From assembly GCA_030549205.1 (NCBI GenBank), contig JAUKTV010000002.1:1302001-1366000 (forward strand): a stretch of DNA of 64,000 nt. The letters run 5' to 3'. Positions 1-14,085 of this stretch are shown here, one piece after another. The notes beneath the pieces were generated by a model. It was given only the letters and a program-made list of their open reading frames with translations, was not told the origin of the DNA and did not search any database. The first letter of the stretch is position 1. Each line of letters begins with the position of its first letter. The translations under genes and the position numbers were made by a program. Origin of the DNA: Apiosordaria backusii (lineage: Eukaryota; Ascomycota; Sordariomycetes; Sordariales; Lasiosphaeriaceae).

Positions 1-2439
1 TTTGGAACGTAGATCCAGGGGATCTACGTGTTGAAGGATAGATCCAGTGAGAAGGGAAGGCTTGGCATTTGGAATATATATACGGAGGAACTAGATAGCT
101 TGTAGATAGTTCCGCAGTATGCAATCACAGCTTGTATTCACGGTACCTTTGTGTTTACATTGAGACATCTTGTTGTGCACTGTTTAGCTGCACTGAATCA
201 ATTGTCAGAAGTAGCCTTCAACCGAGTATCCTTTTCAGAGGTTCTGGACAGGGATTCGTCACAAAACTTAAAGAGACTTTTTATTTATAAATACGTAATT
301 ATTAAAGAAGGATTTTTCTTTAAATTTTAATAATATAAGAATTTACTTTAAAGATTATTAACTTTTTTTTAAAGAATTTATAGGTTATTATAAAGAAAGT
401 ATTAAATATTAAGTATTTAATAACTTAATAAGGTAAGTTTTTATTAAAATAAAGAGAAAGGTTGGTAATAATATTAAATATAATAGTAAAAAAAGGAAAA
501 AAAAAATATAAGAAGTTAAAGTTCTTTAATTAACTTTTATCGGTTAATATAATTTATTTAATATTTAAAATATTATTAAATATAATTTATAATTTTTTTT
601 AAGCTTATAAATAAAAAAGGTTCTTCAAATTTAATATTAAGTTTAAAAGATTTTAAAATAAAAGTTATAATTATAATAATATTCAAAGATATCTTTTATA
701 TAGTTATTAAATATATAAAGCTATTAAAATATTTTTAACTTTTAAAAGTAAAAAAGCCTATTTACTATATAATAGTTATAGAGTTTTTTAAGTTTTTTTT
801 TAAAAATTTTATTTATAATAAACTTAAAGTAAGAGTTTTATTAATATCTTTTTTTTAATTTAATAGTAAAATTTTTAAAAAAAATAGAAAAAGTAATCCT
901 TTAATATAAAACCTTTATAAAATAGTTAATTATAAAGTTAAAGATATTATTATAGGATTTTATTATTTTTTAACTTATTTATAAACTTAAGAATATAGAT
1001 TTTATTAAAGGTAAATATTTTAAAGTATTTTAAAGTAAGTTTAAAAAGGTAATTAAAGCCGTTAATAATTATATTAGTTTTTTTAAAAATATACTATATA
1101 TTAAATCGATATTAAAATAAATAAAAATAAATTCTTAATAATCGTTAATTTACTTATATATTATTTATAATATATATATTAATACTAATAATAAAACCTT
1201 TAAAAATAATATAATCAGTATAATTATTAATAAGAAAGCCTTTTAATAAATAAAAGACTTTTAAAAAGAAATTTAAAAATAATTAAAAGTAAAACCTTTT
1301 ATATTTACTATATATTATCTTTAAATTAATAAATTATTAAAAAGGTATAATTAAATAATTAAAGTTACTTTCCGATTTTAAATATAAAAATACTTTAAAA
1401 AAAATTAAACAGAGGCTATCCTTTATTTATAAGCTTTATTAAATAATTAATATTTTAAAATAATTAAATACATTTTAAAAAAATTAATTGTTAAAAGGAA
1501 AATATACCTTTTTTTTAAAAAATAAGTAATACTTTTAAAAAACTTTAACTTTTTTAAACTATTTTTAAATATAATATAAAAATAACTATAAAAGAATTTA
1601 TTAAAGATATAAAAAAACGATATAATAAATATTATCCATAAAAGAAATTTACTATTAAAGATTAAATAATAATTAAATTCTATTAAAAATACTTTATTTT
1701 TATAAAATATAGTTAAAAGTTAACTTTATAATATAAAAGACCTTTTAAAATTAAAAAAAAGCATTTACTATTAGTATATAAATTTAAATTTCCTTTAAAT
1801 ATTAAAATCTATTTTATTATATTTATTACCTTCTTTAAAAAAGTAAATACTTTTTAAAAAAATCCTTATTAATAAATACCTTTAAAACCTACGTTTATAA
1901 TTGTTAAATATAATAATTAATACTTTAACCTTTATATAATATATAAAATTAAAAGAATTATATTATATAACTTAAGGTTCAGTGGTATATATACAAGACG
2001 TGATATATAGATGCTTACGATTAACACAACAGTATCTTTAAGTTATTTAGTATATCATTAAACTAGCTACCTATTAAAGCATCTTAGCCTTTACTATTAT
2101 ACCTGCAATTAATATTAGCTTTATTAACTATCCTTTTACCTTATCCTTTTATACAAATGCTTTATCCTAAGTCCTTATATTATCTTTATCAATCTATAAT
2201 CTTCGATCGAGCTTAATTAACTTCTATTTAAATCGATAAAGTTCAGCGTATTATTTGATAGATAAAATATCGAGCTTATATATAGTTAAATCTTAAATAT
2301 AGGCAAGGCCTATATTTTACTTTTTATTATCTTTTTTTAATATAGCTATTGTTATGTCAGTTAATTTAACCTTATTATAATTCTATATTGGGATTTTATA
2401 TTTATAGGCTTTTAATATAATTATATACTAGTATTATAT
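1..2439. repeat. RIP-degraded AT-rich tract
   Basis: The first ~280 bases have normal composition. From about 280 the sequence becomes extremely AT-rich, TpA-dense and free of long reading frames, which is the look of repeats mutated by RIP. The normal piece contains TGTTGA near 29 and ends near TCGTCACA at about 273. It could be part of an LTR, but no partner is visible in the window. I see no gene here; the identity of the original repeat is unknown. Confidence 0.6.
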
Positions 2440-2656
2440 TGTAAGGGCAGCGTATCACGCAAGGCAAGGCACAAGCAAGTAATGGCTGATTTATAGGATT
2501 TTGATTTAAGGAAGAAAAGAAGAGAAGAATTGCTTAGGCCGTAGCCTTATAAGCAAAATAAACCAAACAGCGAAATACCCCACTTCCGAAATAGGCTAGT
2601 ACAGGGCAAAGAGCGGGGCAGGTCATAGACTAATAAAGCATGCCAGGGCCGTAACA
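2440..2656 (-). repeat. 3' LTR of a Gypsy-type retrotransposon
   Basis: Read on the minus strand, this 217-bp block starts TGTTACGG and ends CTTACA, the TG...CA ends expected of an LTR. Immediately upstream of it (2657-2668 on the plus strand) is a purine run reading GGAGGGGGTGA on the minus strand, which is the expected polypurine tract. It is much less mutated than the surrounding AT-rich DNA. The matching 5' LTR is not found in the window, so the element is incomplete. The five bases outside the terminus are TATAT. Confidence 0.75.
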
Positions 2657-5600
2657 TCACCCCCTCCAAAAAGCCAGCTTCGACTACAAAGTTGAAGTAA
2701 AAGAGAAAAAAATAATTGCTCTAATGTTAGCTCGAACTTACTGCTTTCTGCAGCTCTATGTTATTTGCTTTTTAAGCAGAAGGTATTTACCTTTAAGACG
2801 GTAACTATAGTAATTTAAAAGGCACTAACCTCCTTATTATTACACTACGTAACCTACAAATCGCATTGCTAATTCTATTAAACTTTCCACTTAATAACCT
2901 AATTCCTATCATTTCCTATATACTAACCTCTTTAAACCACTACACTTATACTCTATAAGCATATTATCTATCTTATAATCTTTATTTACTCTATCTTCTA
3001 ATACCGCTTTCTCTTACTTTTTTAACCTTATCGGAAGACCTGGCTTATTTAAATACTGCTTATAATACTTCTATAACTTTACCGTTATATTCTTAAAACC
3101 GCCGGTATTGTATTATATAGGATCTAAGTCCTATTCTTTCTATTGCATCTAATATTAAAGCTTACTATAATACTTATATAACGTTAGTATATAATCGACC
3201 TTCTATTCCTCCTTACCGTTAATATTCTTAAAGCCGGGATTTTCGTTTTCTTAACCTAGTAAGGGATTATTTAAGTACTTATATAATCGATCAGTGTAGA
3301 AAATGCAAGTCGTATACTAGTCGTTAGGTAGCTTTAATTGATAAAAGTACTTAACTATCTTTTTAATTTTATAATACTAATAAGTAAGAGGGAAATTAAG
3401 TTTGTTATTAGGTCTATCAGTAAACCATATCTTTTTAATAATAAATATATAATCTTTTAGTTAAAAGTCAGGCTTATATCGGCACCGATTAGTTTACTTA
3501 GCCTACTTCTTTTATAATTTAGCGATATACTCTTTTGTAAAGTCGGTATAGGCTTTTAAATATAGAAAGTGCTATTAAGCTTTTTTATAATTAAGTCGTT
3601 TATAGGCGGTTATTTCTTACGTTAAGTCAGTATGTTAGGACCAGTCTTAATAAACCGGTATCGGGAATCCTATTAGGACTTTATAAGGTTCGAAACTAAT
3701 GCTATTATATAGCGTCAAATTCTGAACTATATCTATTGCCGGTAGGGCAATTGACTAATTGTTTTAGTTGTAGTTAATAAATAGGCAAAGTTGTTAGTTA
3801 AGGTATTGATTTATAATTTCGGCTTATTCTATAGTCTATAAATAACTAAAGCTAAAAAGCTTCTATTTAATGCTAATAACTTTCGATAGCTTATCTATAA
3901 AGTCGGCAATAAACTATAGACCTCTATCGCTAGCGATCTAAATCGGCATTCTAAATACTTTAAAGGGACCTTCGTAGTAGTAAAGAGCGGTATCTCTTAC
4001 TATAGTACTTATAGTATAAAGGACTGTCTATATAGCCTTACTAAACCGGTTGATTATAACTAGTACGTTATTATACCCCTTTTTATTCTATAGTATACTC
4101 TTAAAATCTACTACGATATATTGCTATAGCCGTTTAGATAGCGGAATTAGATATAAAAAACCTAAGGTTTTATCTTTAGGGACCTTCGCTAATCTACACT
4201 TACAATTAGCGACGTATCTATCGATATTGCTGAATAGTTCTAGCTACTAGTAGCGTTAGCTTACTATTTTCTTTATTTTATTACGACCGGGGTATGCTAC
4301 TAACAGTCGGCTATAGACTTCTTAAATTACAAATGTCCTTAAGTTATCTGTTTTAAAAATGACCAGATAACTATTATATAATAGAAGCTGGTTTATTAAA
4401 GAAAATAGGAATAAGTTGCTATTGTTATCTCTCTTAGCCTTTACTTACTAAATTAAAAGGCTTTTGTCAATCTTATTAGCCTTTAATAGGTAATTTAAAA
4501 AGGCTATACCGGAATTGTTAAAAGTAGGGATGTCCTTGTTAAGGGCTATAAGGTCAAGATTCGCTTCCTTAGACAAGTCAAGGAGGTAAATAGTAGTAAG
4601 TTTATCTATAGTAGCGCTTCTAAATATTTATATAGTACGTTCGGTGTCTTTCCATTTCTATTAGGTCTGTATATCCTTAGACTTCCTTAATAAGGCATTG
4701 GCAGCGGCGTTCTTACTATTAGGGCGATATATAATAACAAAGTTATAATACAATATTGTAGTTATTTAACCTACCTACTTAATATTAAATAATCGCTTAG
4801 TACTGAAATATTCTAAAGCCTAATAGTCGGTAATAATAGTAAAGAGCTGGTCTTTTAGATCTATAAGCTTAGGTCTCCAGTTCTTTAAAGCCTGCACTAC
4901 TGTAAGCAACTCTTTATTATATATTAAATAATTATGCTCGGCTCCTTTTATAGTCTTGGAGAAGAAGGTTATTAAGTGCTATTAATTATTTTCTAAGTAA
5001 AGCTACGATAGTATATCTGCTATAACCTTGTCAGAAGAATCCGTCTTAACTTAGGTCGGCAGTAAATAGTCGAAATACTGTAGTACCGGTATACTCAATA
5101 GCTTCTTCTTTAAGGTATTAAAGGCTTCCTACTATACTATTTCCTATATCTATAGCTAGTCTTTTCTTATAAATATCGTTAAGTGCCTTACAATGCGACT
5201 GTATTTTGGTATAAATTTACAGTAGAAATTACAGAATCTTAAGAAAGCCTAGACTTCCTTTATATTCGTAGGCTCTTACTAATCGGCTACGGTAGTTACC
5301 TTTTTTAAGTCGATAGCTACTTTATCTATCTTTACAATAAACTTTAAAAACTATATATTTTTAGTATAGAATTTATACTTCTTAATATTAGCCTATAGAC
5401 TAGTATCTTATAAATAACTTAATACCGTTTTAATATAGGTTTTGTATTCAGTTTTAGACTTAGAAAATATAATAATATTGTCGATATATACTGAACAATA
5501 TTTATTAAGAGAATCTATAAAGATCTCGTTAATATATCTTTAAAAGGTTACAAGCCTATTGGTTAAACTAAAGGGAAGGACTTTGTATTTATATAAACTA

Positions 5601-6870
5601 TAGTAGATGTAAAATATTATAAGGTCTTTATTATCGGAGTGTATTCGAATACAGTTAAAAGCCTGTTTTATGTCGATTTTAGTAAAGATTTTAGCCTGGA
5701 AGAGGCAGCTTAAGGTTTTATCGATTAATAGTAGTAAATACTGATCCTTCTTAATAAAGGCATTTAGCTTGCGGTAATCTATATAAAGATATAACACTCT
5801 GTTCGCCTTCTTAGTAAACAGGATAGGCGCTGCCTAAAGGGTATTGCTAAGCTTGATCTATCCTTTCTATAGCTATTCGGTAATGTATTTACAGTACTTT
5901 TCTAACTTTTCTAAAGATATTTTATATAGAGGATAAGCCCCTAATTCCGATGGAGTTTTTCCTGCTTCCAACTTGATACAGTAGTCTTTACTAAGTCGAT
6001 ATAGTACGATAACATCTGACTATACTTTACTGAATATATCGTAATAGTCTTTATATACTTCTAGAACCAAATTGGCTACCGCTTTCTAAAAGGATTGTTT
6101 GTCTTCTGGTAGTACCTTCTCGATAGCTCTTTTATTTTAAATATAGGCGTCGATCTCTGCCAGACTAGTAAAGAATGTCTCTGACCTAATAGCTTAAGCT
6201 GCTAAGGTAAAGGGTACTATATCTAATATTATAATATTAAGATTGATAGGTAGTTTCTTTACCTTCCTCTATAGTAATAGTGATTGTACTTTATAGATTG
6301 TACAAAGCTTACAGTATATTTAGGCTACTAGTCGATCTCTTATGTCTAATAAGCCTAGTGATTTAAGTAGGTATAAATCTAGTGCCGTTAAAGTTCAGTA
6401 TTTTGATTGATAGATAATTTAGATATCTCTCTGCTTTTCTTGACTACTCTTTAACAATTTAAGCTATTATATTCTCTTTTAAACCATTTTTAAATTATTG
6501 TCTATTTTCTGCTAATCTATTGTCGATAGGCCTATCGAAACTTCCTCTCCTTTAGAGAAAACTAGGGAGTTGGACCTTACGTTAATTTAAACATTGTAGT
6601 AGGCTAACTACTTCCGACTTAGTATTATATTAATAGGTATGTCGATAACCAGTATCTAACTTACTAGAAAATGCTGACCGGCGACGTTTAATGAACCTTT
6701 TATAGCGATATTAATATTCTAATGGCCTTTACTATTATAGCTGCTTATAGGGATAGAGTTAAAATCGTCTTTTTGCTTTACATTTAATTATTTTCATAAA
6801 AGGTATGTAAACTTTATATTTATAAATGTATTATTATTAGCTTTTATATTAATAAGCGTTTAGGTTCCTA
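2657..6870 (-). mobile_element. Gypsy (Ty3-type) pol remnant, RIP-mutated
   Basis: On the minus strand the domains run in Gypsy order from high to low coordinates. A protease-like stretch lies at about 6813-6865, where the active-site DSG has become NIK. Reverse transcriptase lies at about 5478-5797, with a continuous 85-residue piece at 5540-5797 containing YRKLNAF and IDIKQAFNCIRI. The catalytic YIDD reads YIDN at about 5478-5492. An RNase H-like motif KTDSS lies near 5027-5050. Integrase should lie below 4500 but is too degraded to delimit. Stops are frequent and no intact protein is possible. The changes (D to N, E to K) are G-to-A on the coding strand, as RIP produces. The gag end is missing and the Copia element follows directly. 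Confidence 0.8.
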
Positions 6871-9800
6871 AAAGGATAGCTATTCGAAGGTCGATTTAAA
6901 CCTTTAAAGGCTTAACAATAGGCCTATAAAGCTAAATAGCAATAGTACTATTAACTTTAATTCGAATGCCTAAAAGGTAAAGCCCTATAGGCTTAGAAGG
7001 TCTAAGTTTGGCTGTAAGAAAAGCCGTAGTTAGGGTAGATTTAGAGGAATAAAGCTCCGTTAGTCTATAAAAGGCCTTAATAACTTAAATAACCCTAGCT
7101 TTAGAAGATCTAATCAGGGCAGACCTACTAAAAAGCTCTATTAGCCTATAAAAAGCCCTAATAGCTTAAATAATCCTGGCTTACTTAATTAAGAAAAGGC
7201 TTAGGGGGGCTATATACTTAGGAAGGCTATTAAAAATATCCCTAATACTGCTATAGATTACTATAGTAAATTACTTTAAGTAGTATTAAAATAGTACATT
7301 AGGCTAGGTTATATAGGCCTAACACTGCTAAAAAAGATCAGTAAAATTACTATTAGGCTTTCAAATCTAAATTAAATAAAAGAAGTAGATTTTCAATACT
7401 TGGCCTATAATAACGCTAAGGCAGTAAAAAGGCTTTAATTTTCTACTATTCTAGACCCTTTTAAAGTCTTAGGTTCTATTAAAGGCAATACTTTTAAAAT
7501 TAAGCCTATACCTTATAATAGACTTCCTATAGTGTTAATTTTAATGGACCGAAAATCTTAATTTAAGTAGGCCTTTTATTTATTAAATGTTAAAGGACTA
7601 ACTATACTAAGTATTATAAAAGGCTTTTTTAAAGGCCTGAAGAATCGCTATAACCGGTACCTTATCTGTTTTTATTACGATAGTAGAAAGGAAATTAATT
7701 ATAAATTATAGGCCTAGTTTTTTACTAAAGGTGTTAAATTTTTTACTTTTAAGTCCTATATTTACAAGCAAAATGGCCTAATTGAATGCTCTATTAGAGT
7801 GTTTTTAAACTGGTTATAGGCTATAATAGTATTATTATAGCTCCTTTAGTACTTATAGTACTATATAGTATTTATAGTACTTAAATTAGTTAACTATACT
7901 GTAATTAGTAATAAGGACCTAACTTCTTATTAAACATTCTATAATAAATTAAAGCCTTCCTTTTTTTATAAACTAAACTTAAGCTGGTTTAAGGCTATAG
8001 GCTTTTTTATAAAGCTCTTTATTTCTATTAAAAAAAGGTCTAAAGCTTTAAAACTATAGGCCTATATAGAGCTTAGTAAGCTATTAGCTATCTTTAAAAA
8101 TAAGACCTACTAAATATAAATACCAGTTAAAAGGACAGTAGTAAAATCTTCCTTTATAAATATAGTAAACAAACCTACTATAATTTAAAGTATTATTACT
8201 ATTTTAGAAGGGGATTTAAGCTAAAGAGGGGTAAAGCTACTATAATTAGTAAATAAAGATAACGACCTATACTTTAAATACAATTTAGTTAGCCGATTAA
8301 GTTTGTAAATTGGCCAATAGGCTAATACTGAAAAATTTTCTAATAGTAAGCCAATTAGTAGGCCTATTACTATTTAAAAGGCTATAATCAATAGTAGCTT
8401 AAAGCTTTTTAATAGGCCTATTATAGGCTTTAAGGTCAGTTTAGAACTTTCTATTAAAAACTATTTATTAATAGAAATAGAAGAACTATACTTAAGTATA
8501 GGTAAAGATATTAAAATAAGCATTAGCTAATTTATTAAATTAATATTAACTAAAGCTAAAGCCTATTACTATAGGATCTTTAAAGGTCCTTTTAATACTA
8601 ATTTACTACCTTAAATATTAAAATAAGTATTAAAGAACCTTGAAAAATCCTATTGGCTAAAGGCTATATATAGCGAATTTAGGTAAATAGTTAATTAAAA
8701 AACCTTTAAATTCCTTCTTTAAGGCACTCTCTTTAAAGACTATATGTTATTAATCAGTAGGTTAATACTATATAAGAAGACTAATAAAGAAAATAGGCTT
8801 TTAAAGTTTAAAGCTAAATTAGTTATTAGAGGATTTTTATAGAAGAAAGGCTTAGATTTTATAAAGACCTTTACTTTTATTACTATACTATCTATTTAAT
8901 ATATACTACTAACTATAGCAGCTTTATTAAATTAGGAAATAGAGCAGATTAATTTTATAAAGGCATTTCTTAATAGCTATTTAAAAGAGAAGAATTATAT
9001 AGCTATATTTAAAGGCTTTTATAAGTTCTATTAAAAAGTAAACTTAATTATTAAAGCTAAATTATATAAGTAAAGCTTTAGGTTTAAAACTAACTAAATA
9101 ATTTGCCTTTTTAAGGCTTTATATAGCTTAAAGTAGAGCCTTAAACTTTAATAAACTAAACTTACTAAGCTATTAAAAGAAAAGGGTTTTATAGTATTAA
9201 TTTCTAACTTTACTATCTTTTATAATCCTAAGGTTAGGATTTTTATAGTAACTTACATTAATAATTACTTAATTATAGGCTCTAATAAGGCCTATATTTA
9301 ACAGTTTAAAAAAAGCTTAAATAAGGTCTATCCGATAGAAAATAAAAGGCCAGCTTCTTTCTTTTTAAAGGTTTAAATAATAAAAGATAGACGTTACTTT
9401 TTTCTATAACTTAACTAAGCCTAGTATATATAAAAAGCAATTAAAACCTTTAGCTTTAAAAATAGCTGTAAAATACTAATTCCTTTATAGCTTAAAATAG
9501 TAACTTTATATAAGGACCTTAAATTAAAAGAAAGCCCTATAAGTAAGTCAGATTATATACTATTCTAATATATAGTAGGTACTATAATATATTTAATAAC
9601 CTAAATAAAGCCTAATATTGCTTTTACAATACAGTAGCTTTTAAAAAGTATACAGTAGCTTACTATAATAAGCTTAAACACCGTTAAAAACCTTTTAAAG
9701 TATTTAAACGGTATAAAGAATTTAGTAATTGCCTATAATTATATTACTAGACCTATTAAAAAAGAAGGTACTATAGTACCTATAGGCTTTATAGATTTAG

Positions 9801-11342
9801 ACGTTATAAAAGATTTAAAGAACTTAAAATCTACTTACGGCTTTATATTTAAAGTAGCCAGAGGCCCTATAAGCTAGAAATTAAAGAAGGTTAGTATTAT
9901 AAGCCTCTTTACTTTAAAAGCTAAAACCGACATACTTATTAAAGCTATTTATAAGGCTTTATAAATTAAGGAAGTTTATAAAAAGCTAAAGCATACTTTA
10001 GTAAGCTCTATCCTTCTATATACTAACAATATTAACTTTATAATTACTACCTATAACCTAGCCCTTTACAATTATACTAAGTATATATTACTAAAATACT
10101 AAGTATATATTACTAAAATACTATTAGATTAAAAAGTAAGTTAAAATACTATAGATTACTATTAATTACTTAAATACTAAACGAATACCAGCTAATAGGC
10201 TAATTAAACTATTGGCTAATTAAAAATTTAAAACCTTTATAGGTCATTTAGACTTAAAGAATAGGCCTATAGAGGAAAAGTTAATAGAAGAATAGATTAG
10301 AAAACCACCTTTCCTATATTTAATTTTCCTTTATAATTTAACTTATAAAAGTAATTGCTTAATATTTAAATATATAGGCCTTAATGCCTTATATACTTTA
10401 TATTTTAGTTTTTTAATTAGCTAGTTAGTTCATTAGTTTTAGCTTACTATAGTAGGCCTTAGATTTAAATCTAAGCCTATCATTTACTATAAGTAGAGGA
10501 GAGGTATTAAACTAAGTCCCTATAAGGCTTAGTTTATAGTAGGTAACTGCTATTATACTATATAGTAAAAGCTTAAGTTAAAAAGCCTATCTATTAGCTA
10601 CTTAATACTTACCTGGCACCTTACTTTACTGCAGGGCTATTTAAAGGCTTATATCCTACTAACCAGTAGGCCAAACTGCTTATAATTTTATATTCAGGCT
10701 ACTAAGGCCTACTACTATAAGCAGTATAAGTAGCCTAACCCTAACCCTACATTAATCTGCACTTTAAATTAAAGGTACTTAATTTCGCAGCCCTTTTATA
10801 TAACTATAAGTCGATTTTTAAAAAGCTATAAACTATATTAACTTAAGTACCTATAAAACCTATAGCCAACCACTAGGCTAACTAAATTAGCTAAAAATTA
10901 ATAGGCCTATAGTTAAGTAAGTATATTATTACTATACTAAATTATAAGCCTATAGGCCCTATAAGTCAGAAGCTATAGAGGGCTTAGCAAGTAGTTTACA
11001 GGGCTTGGCAAACCTCGGGGTTAACTAAGCTGTACTCTGGCCTATCTGCCCGCTAAGGTATACAAAGCACCGCACGTTAGTCGGTAGGTATATAGTAAAG
11101 GTCAAGTACGAACCCTACTACAGAGATTATTACAGTGTATTTACAGAAGGCTAGCACTACAATATAATTGTTTACCTACTATATTTCTATTCTACAGTAC
11201 CTACGTGGTACTATATTCTAGTACCCCAACACTAAGCTATAGGTATCACGCATAAGACTTCCGCTGCACTGTGAGCTAGTGTGTAAGCACTAATTACAGG
11301 GCCCTTAGGCCTGTAATTAGCCATACCTATTCCAATAAAAAG
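6871..11342 (+). mobile_element. Copia (Ty1-type) retrotransposon remnant, first copy
   Basis: Plus-strand Copia pol is recognisable through many stops. An integrase core with the YKQNGLIE motif lies around 7760-7790. Reverse transcriptase covers about 8800-9300, and its YVDD box reads YINN within 9251-9280, a RIP-type double D-to-N change. An RNase H and C-terminal region runs to about 10350. The last ~1 kb (10350-11342) is probably 3' untranslated/LTR sequence ending in CCAATAAA. The 5' boundary is uncertain: the Copia signal starts between about 6900 and 7250, where the Gypsy element stops. I could not find a 5' LTR. Confidence 0.7.
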
Positions 11343-12954
11343 GTATAAAGAAGTTAATAATTGCCTATAGCTATAATACTATTAGACTTATTAAAAAGGA
11401 AAGTACTATAGTATCTATAGGTTTTATAGATTTAGACTTTATAGAGGACTTAAAAGACTTAAAATCTACCTATAGCTTTATATTTAAAGTAACTAAAGGC
11501 CCTATAAATTAAAAATTAAAGAAGGCCAGTACTATAAGCCTTTTTACTTTAAAGGCTAAAACTGATATATTTATTAAGGCTATTTATAAAGCTCTATAGA
11601 TTAAAAAAGTTTATAAAAAGCTAAAGTATACTTTAATAGGCTTTATTTTATTATATAATAATAATATTAGCTTTATAATTATTACCTATAACCTTGTCCT
11701 TTATAACTATATTAAGTATATATTATTAAAATACTATTAAGTTAGAAAGTAAGTTAAGGTATTATAGGTTACTATTAATTACTTAAATACTAAATAAATA
11801 TTAGTTAACAAGCTAACTAAACTATTAGCTAGTTAAAAATTCAAGACCTTTATAAGTCTTTTAAGGTTAAGGAATAGGCCTATAGAGGAAAAGTTAATAA
11901 AGGAATAGATTAGAAAACTACCCTCCCTATATTTAATTTTCCTTTATAAATTAGCTTATAAAAGTAGTTACTTAATATTTAAATATATAAGCCTTAACGC
12001 CTTATATACTTTATATTTTAGTTTTTTAATTAGCTAGTTAGTTTATTAGTTTTATTTTACTATAGTAAGCTTTAGATTTAAATTTAAGCCTATTACTTAC
12101 TATAAGTAAAGAAAGGGTATTAAACTAAGTCCTTATAAAGCTTAAGTTTACAGTAGGTAGCTACTATTATATTATATAGTAAAAGCTTAAATTAGAAATC
12201 CTACCCGTTAATTACCTAATACTTAATTAGTACCTTACTTTACTATAGGGCTATTTAAAGGCCTATATTTTACTAACTAGTAAACTAAACTGCCTATAAT
12301 TTTATATTTAAGCTATTAAAGCCTACTATTATAAGCAGTATAATTAGCTTAACCTTAACCCTATAATAACCTATACTTTAGGTTAAGGGTATTGGATTTA
12401 TAGCCCTTTTATATAGCCGTAAGTCGATTATTAAAAAGCTATAAACTATACTAACTTAGCTATTTAAAAGACCTATAGTTAACTATTAGACTAGTTAAAT
12501 TAGCTTAGAATTAGTAGGCCTATAGTTAAGTAGGTATATTACTATTATATTAAATTATAGGCCTGTAGGCTCTGTAGGTCGGAAGCTATAGAAGGCTTAG
12601 TAAATGGTTTATAAGGCTTAGCAAACCTTAGAATTAACTAAGCCGTACTTTAACCTATTTGCCTGTTAGGGTATATAAAGTACCGTATATTAGTCAGTAG
12701 GTATTTAGTAGAGGTTAAGTATAAACCTTACTATAGAGATTATTATAGTAGATTTATAGAAGGCTAGTACTATAATACAATTATTTATCTACTATATTTC
12801 TATTCTACAGTACCTGCAAGGTACTGTATTCTAGTACCCCAGCACTGAGCTATAGGTATTATGCATAAGACTTCTGCTGCACTGTGAGCTAGTATGTGAG
12901 CACTAATTACAAGGCCCTTAGGCCTGTAATTGGCCATACCTATTCCAATAAAGA
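11343..12954 (+). repeat. Tandem second copy of the Copia 3' half
   Basis: The 1.6 kb from 11343 repeats 9711-11342 in the same orientation at an offset of about 1,632 bases. Both copies start GTATAAAGAA and end CTATTCCAATAAA. They differ by scattered transitions and by a ~21-bp tandem duplication (around 10078-10120) present only in the first copy. The block holds the RNase H end of Copia pol plus the 3' region. It is either a second truncated element or the product of unequal exchange. Confidence 0.7.
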
Positions 12955-13689
12955 CTATTTTATTTACTTTTAGTAATATTATTAAGATCCTATATAAAGA
13001 AAATATTTTAAAGAGATAAGAATAATATAATAATAGCGTTAATTATATTTCTTTTAATAGAATTATCGTTAAGTCTATACTATAAACTTTAATAAAAACT
13101 TTTAACTTAACTATAAAGCTAAATATTATTTACTTTATAATTTTCTTTACTTTATAAATAATAATAAGCAATATATTCCCTTAAATTTTATTTAATTAAA
13201 TAACGCTTTTTATTACTTTTAATTATCCCTTATAAATTTTTAACTATATTACCGTTATTATTTTTTGATATAAATTAAAAATAAAAAGGTTTCTATTATA
13301 ATTAAAATATATAACTTTATAAATACTATCGATATAGTTAATATTACTATTAAAACTATTAATAAATAATTAAATAATAGAATTTTTTATAAAACACTTT
13401 AAATATAGTAAACCTATTAGAAAAAGGAAAATTATAAAAATTATTAAAAATAAAAATATAATAAATCGAAGCTATATTTCTATTAATAAAAGGATACATT
13501 AAAAGTTTATGTATATATTCTTTAAATAAAGATAATAAAATAAGGTAGGGCTTATTATTTTAAATGTACTATACTTCACTTATTATTACTTTATTTAATA
13601 AAAAAGCTTTTTAATATTTATAAAAGTAAAAGTTAAAAAAGTACTAAAAAAAGGAAAATTGTGAATAAGTAAACAAATAGATTTCTTTT
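12955..13689. other. AT-rich degraded DNA, no gene seen
   Basis: This stretch is TA-rich, with stops in all frames and no motif I can assign. Its composition matches the RIP-mutated elements on its left. It may be the rest of a transposon whose right end is the block from 13690. Confidence 0.5.
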
Positions 13690-14085
13690 TATAATAGCCA
13701 TTATTTTAAAAAAGTTAGTATAGGTTATCCTTGGTAAGAAGAAAAAATCTTTATTTTAAAGTATTTTCTTTAAGGTTTTATTAATTTGATTATAAATTAA
13801 ATATAATAGTTATAATAAAGAGGAAAGTACTATTATATAATTAAAAAGTAAGGCTTTATTTTAATATAAGGTGCACTATTATAAGTATCTTGGTTATGCT
13901 GGAATATAAGAATATATCAAAAAAGTAGGTTTTCTTTTATATATAAAGCAGCGTATTTTCGGCCAAAAATCTATATAAGGTTTCAGACTTTCTCTAAGAG
14001 ATGCATCTGGGTGGCTCACTTATATATGCAAGTGGCCTGTGCAGCCTAACCGGGGTCGAAGAGAAGGTCTGAGCTACTGAGACTA
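13690..14085 (+). repeat. Partial copy of the foldback-element arm
   Basis: This block resembles 18104-18490 inside the large foldback element. The shared order is: a segment reading GTTAGTATAGGT near 13720 and 18122; AAAAAAGTAG near 13930 and 18330; AAGTGGC followed by GTGCAG near 14021-14041; and the terminal motif GGTCTGAGCTACTGAGACTA at about 14066-14085. Only one arm is present. AT-rich base changes suggest RIP in the left part. Confidence 0.5.
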
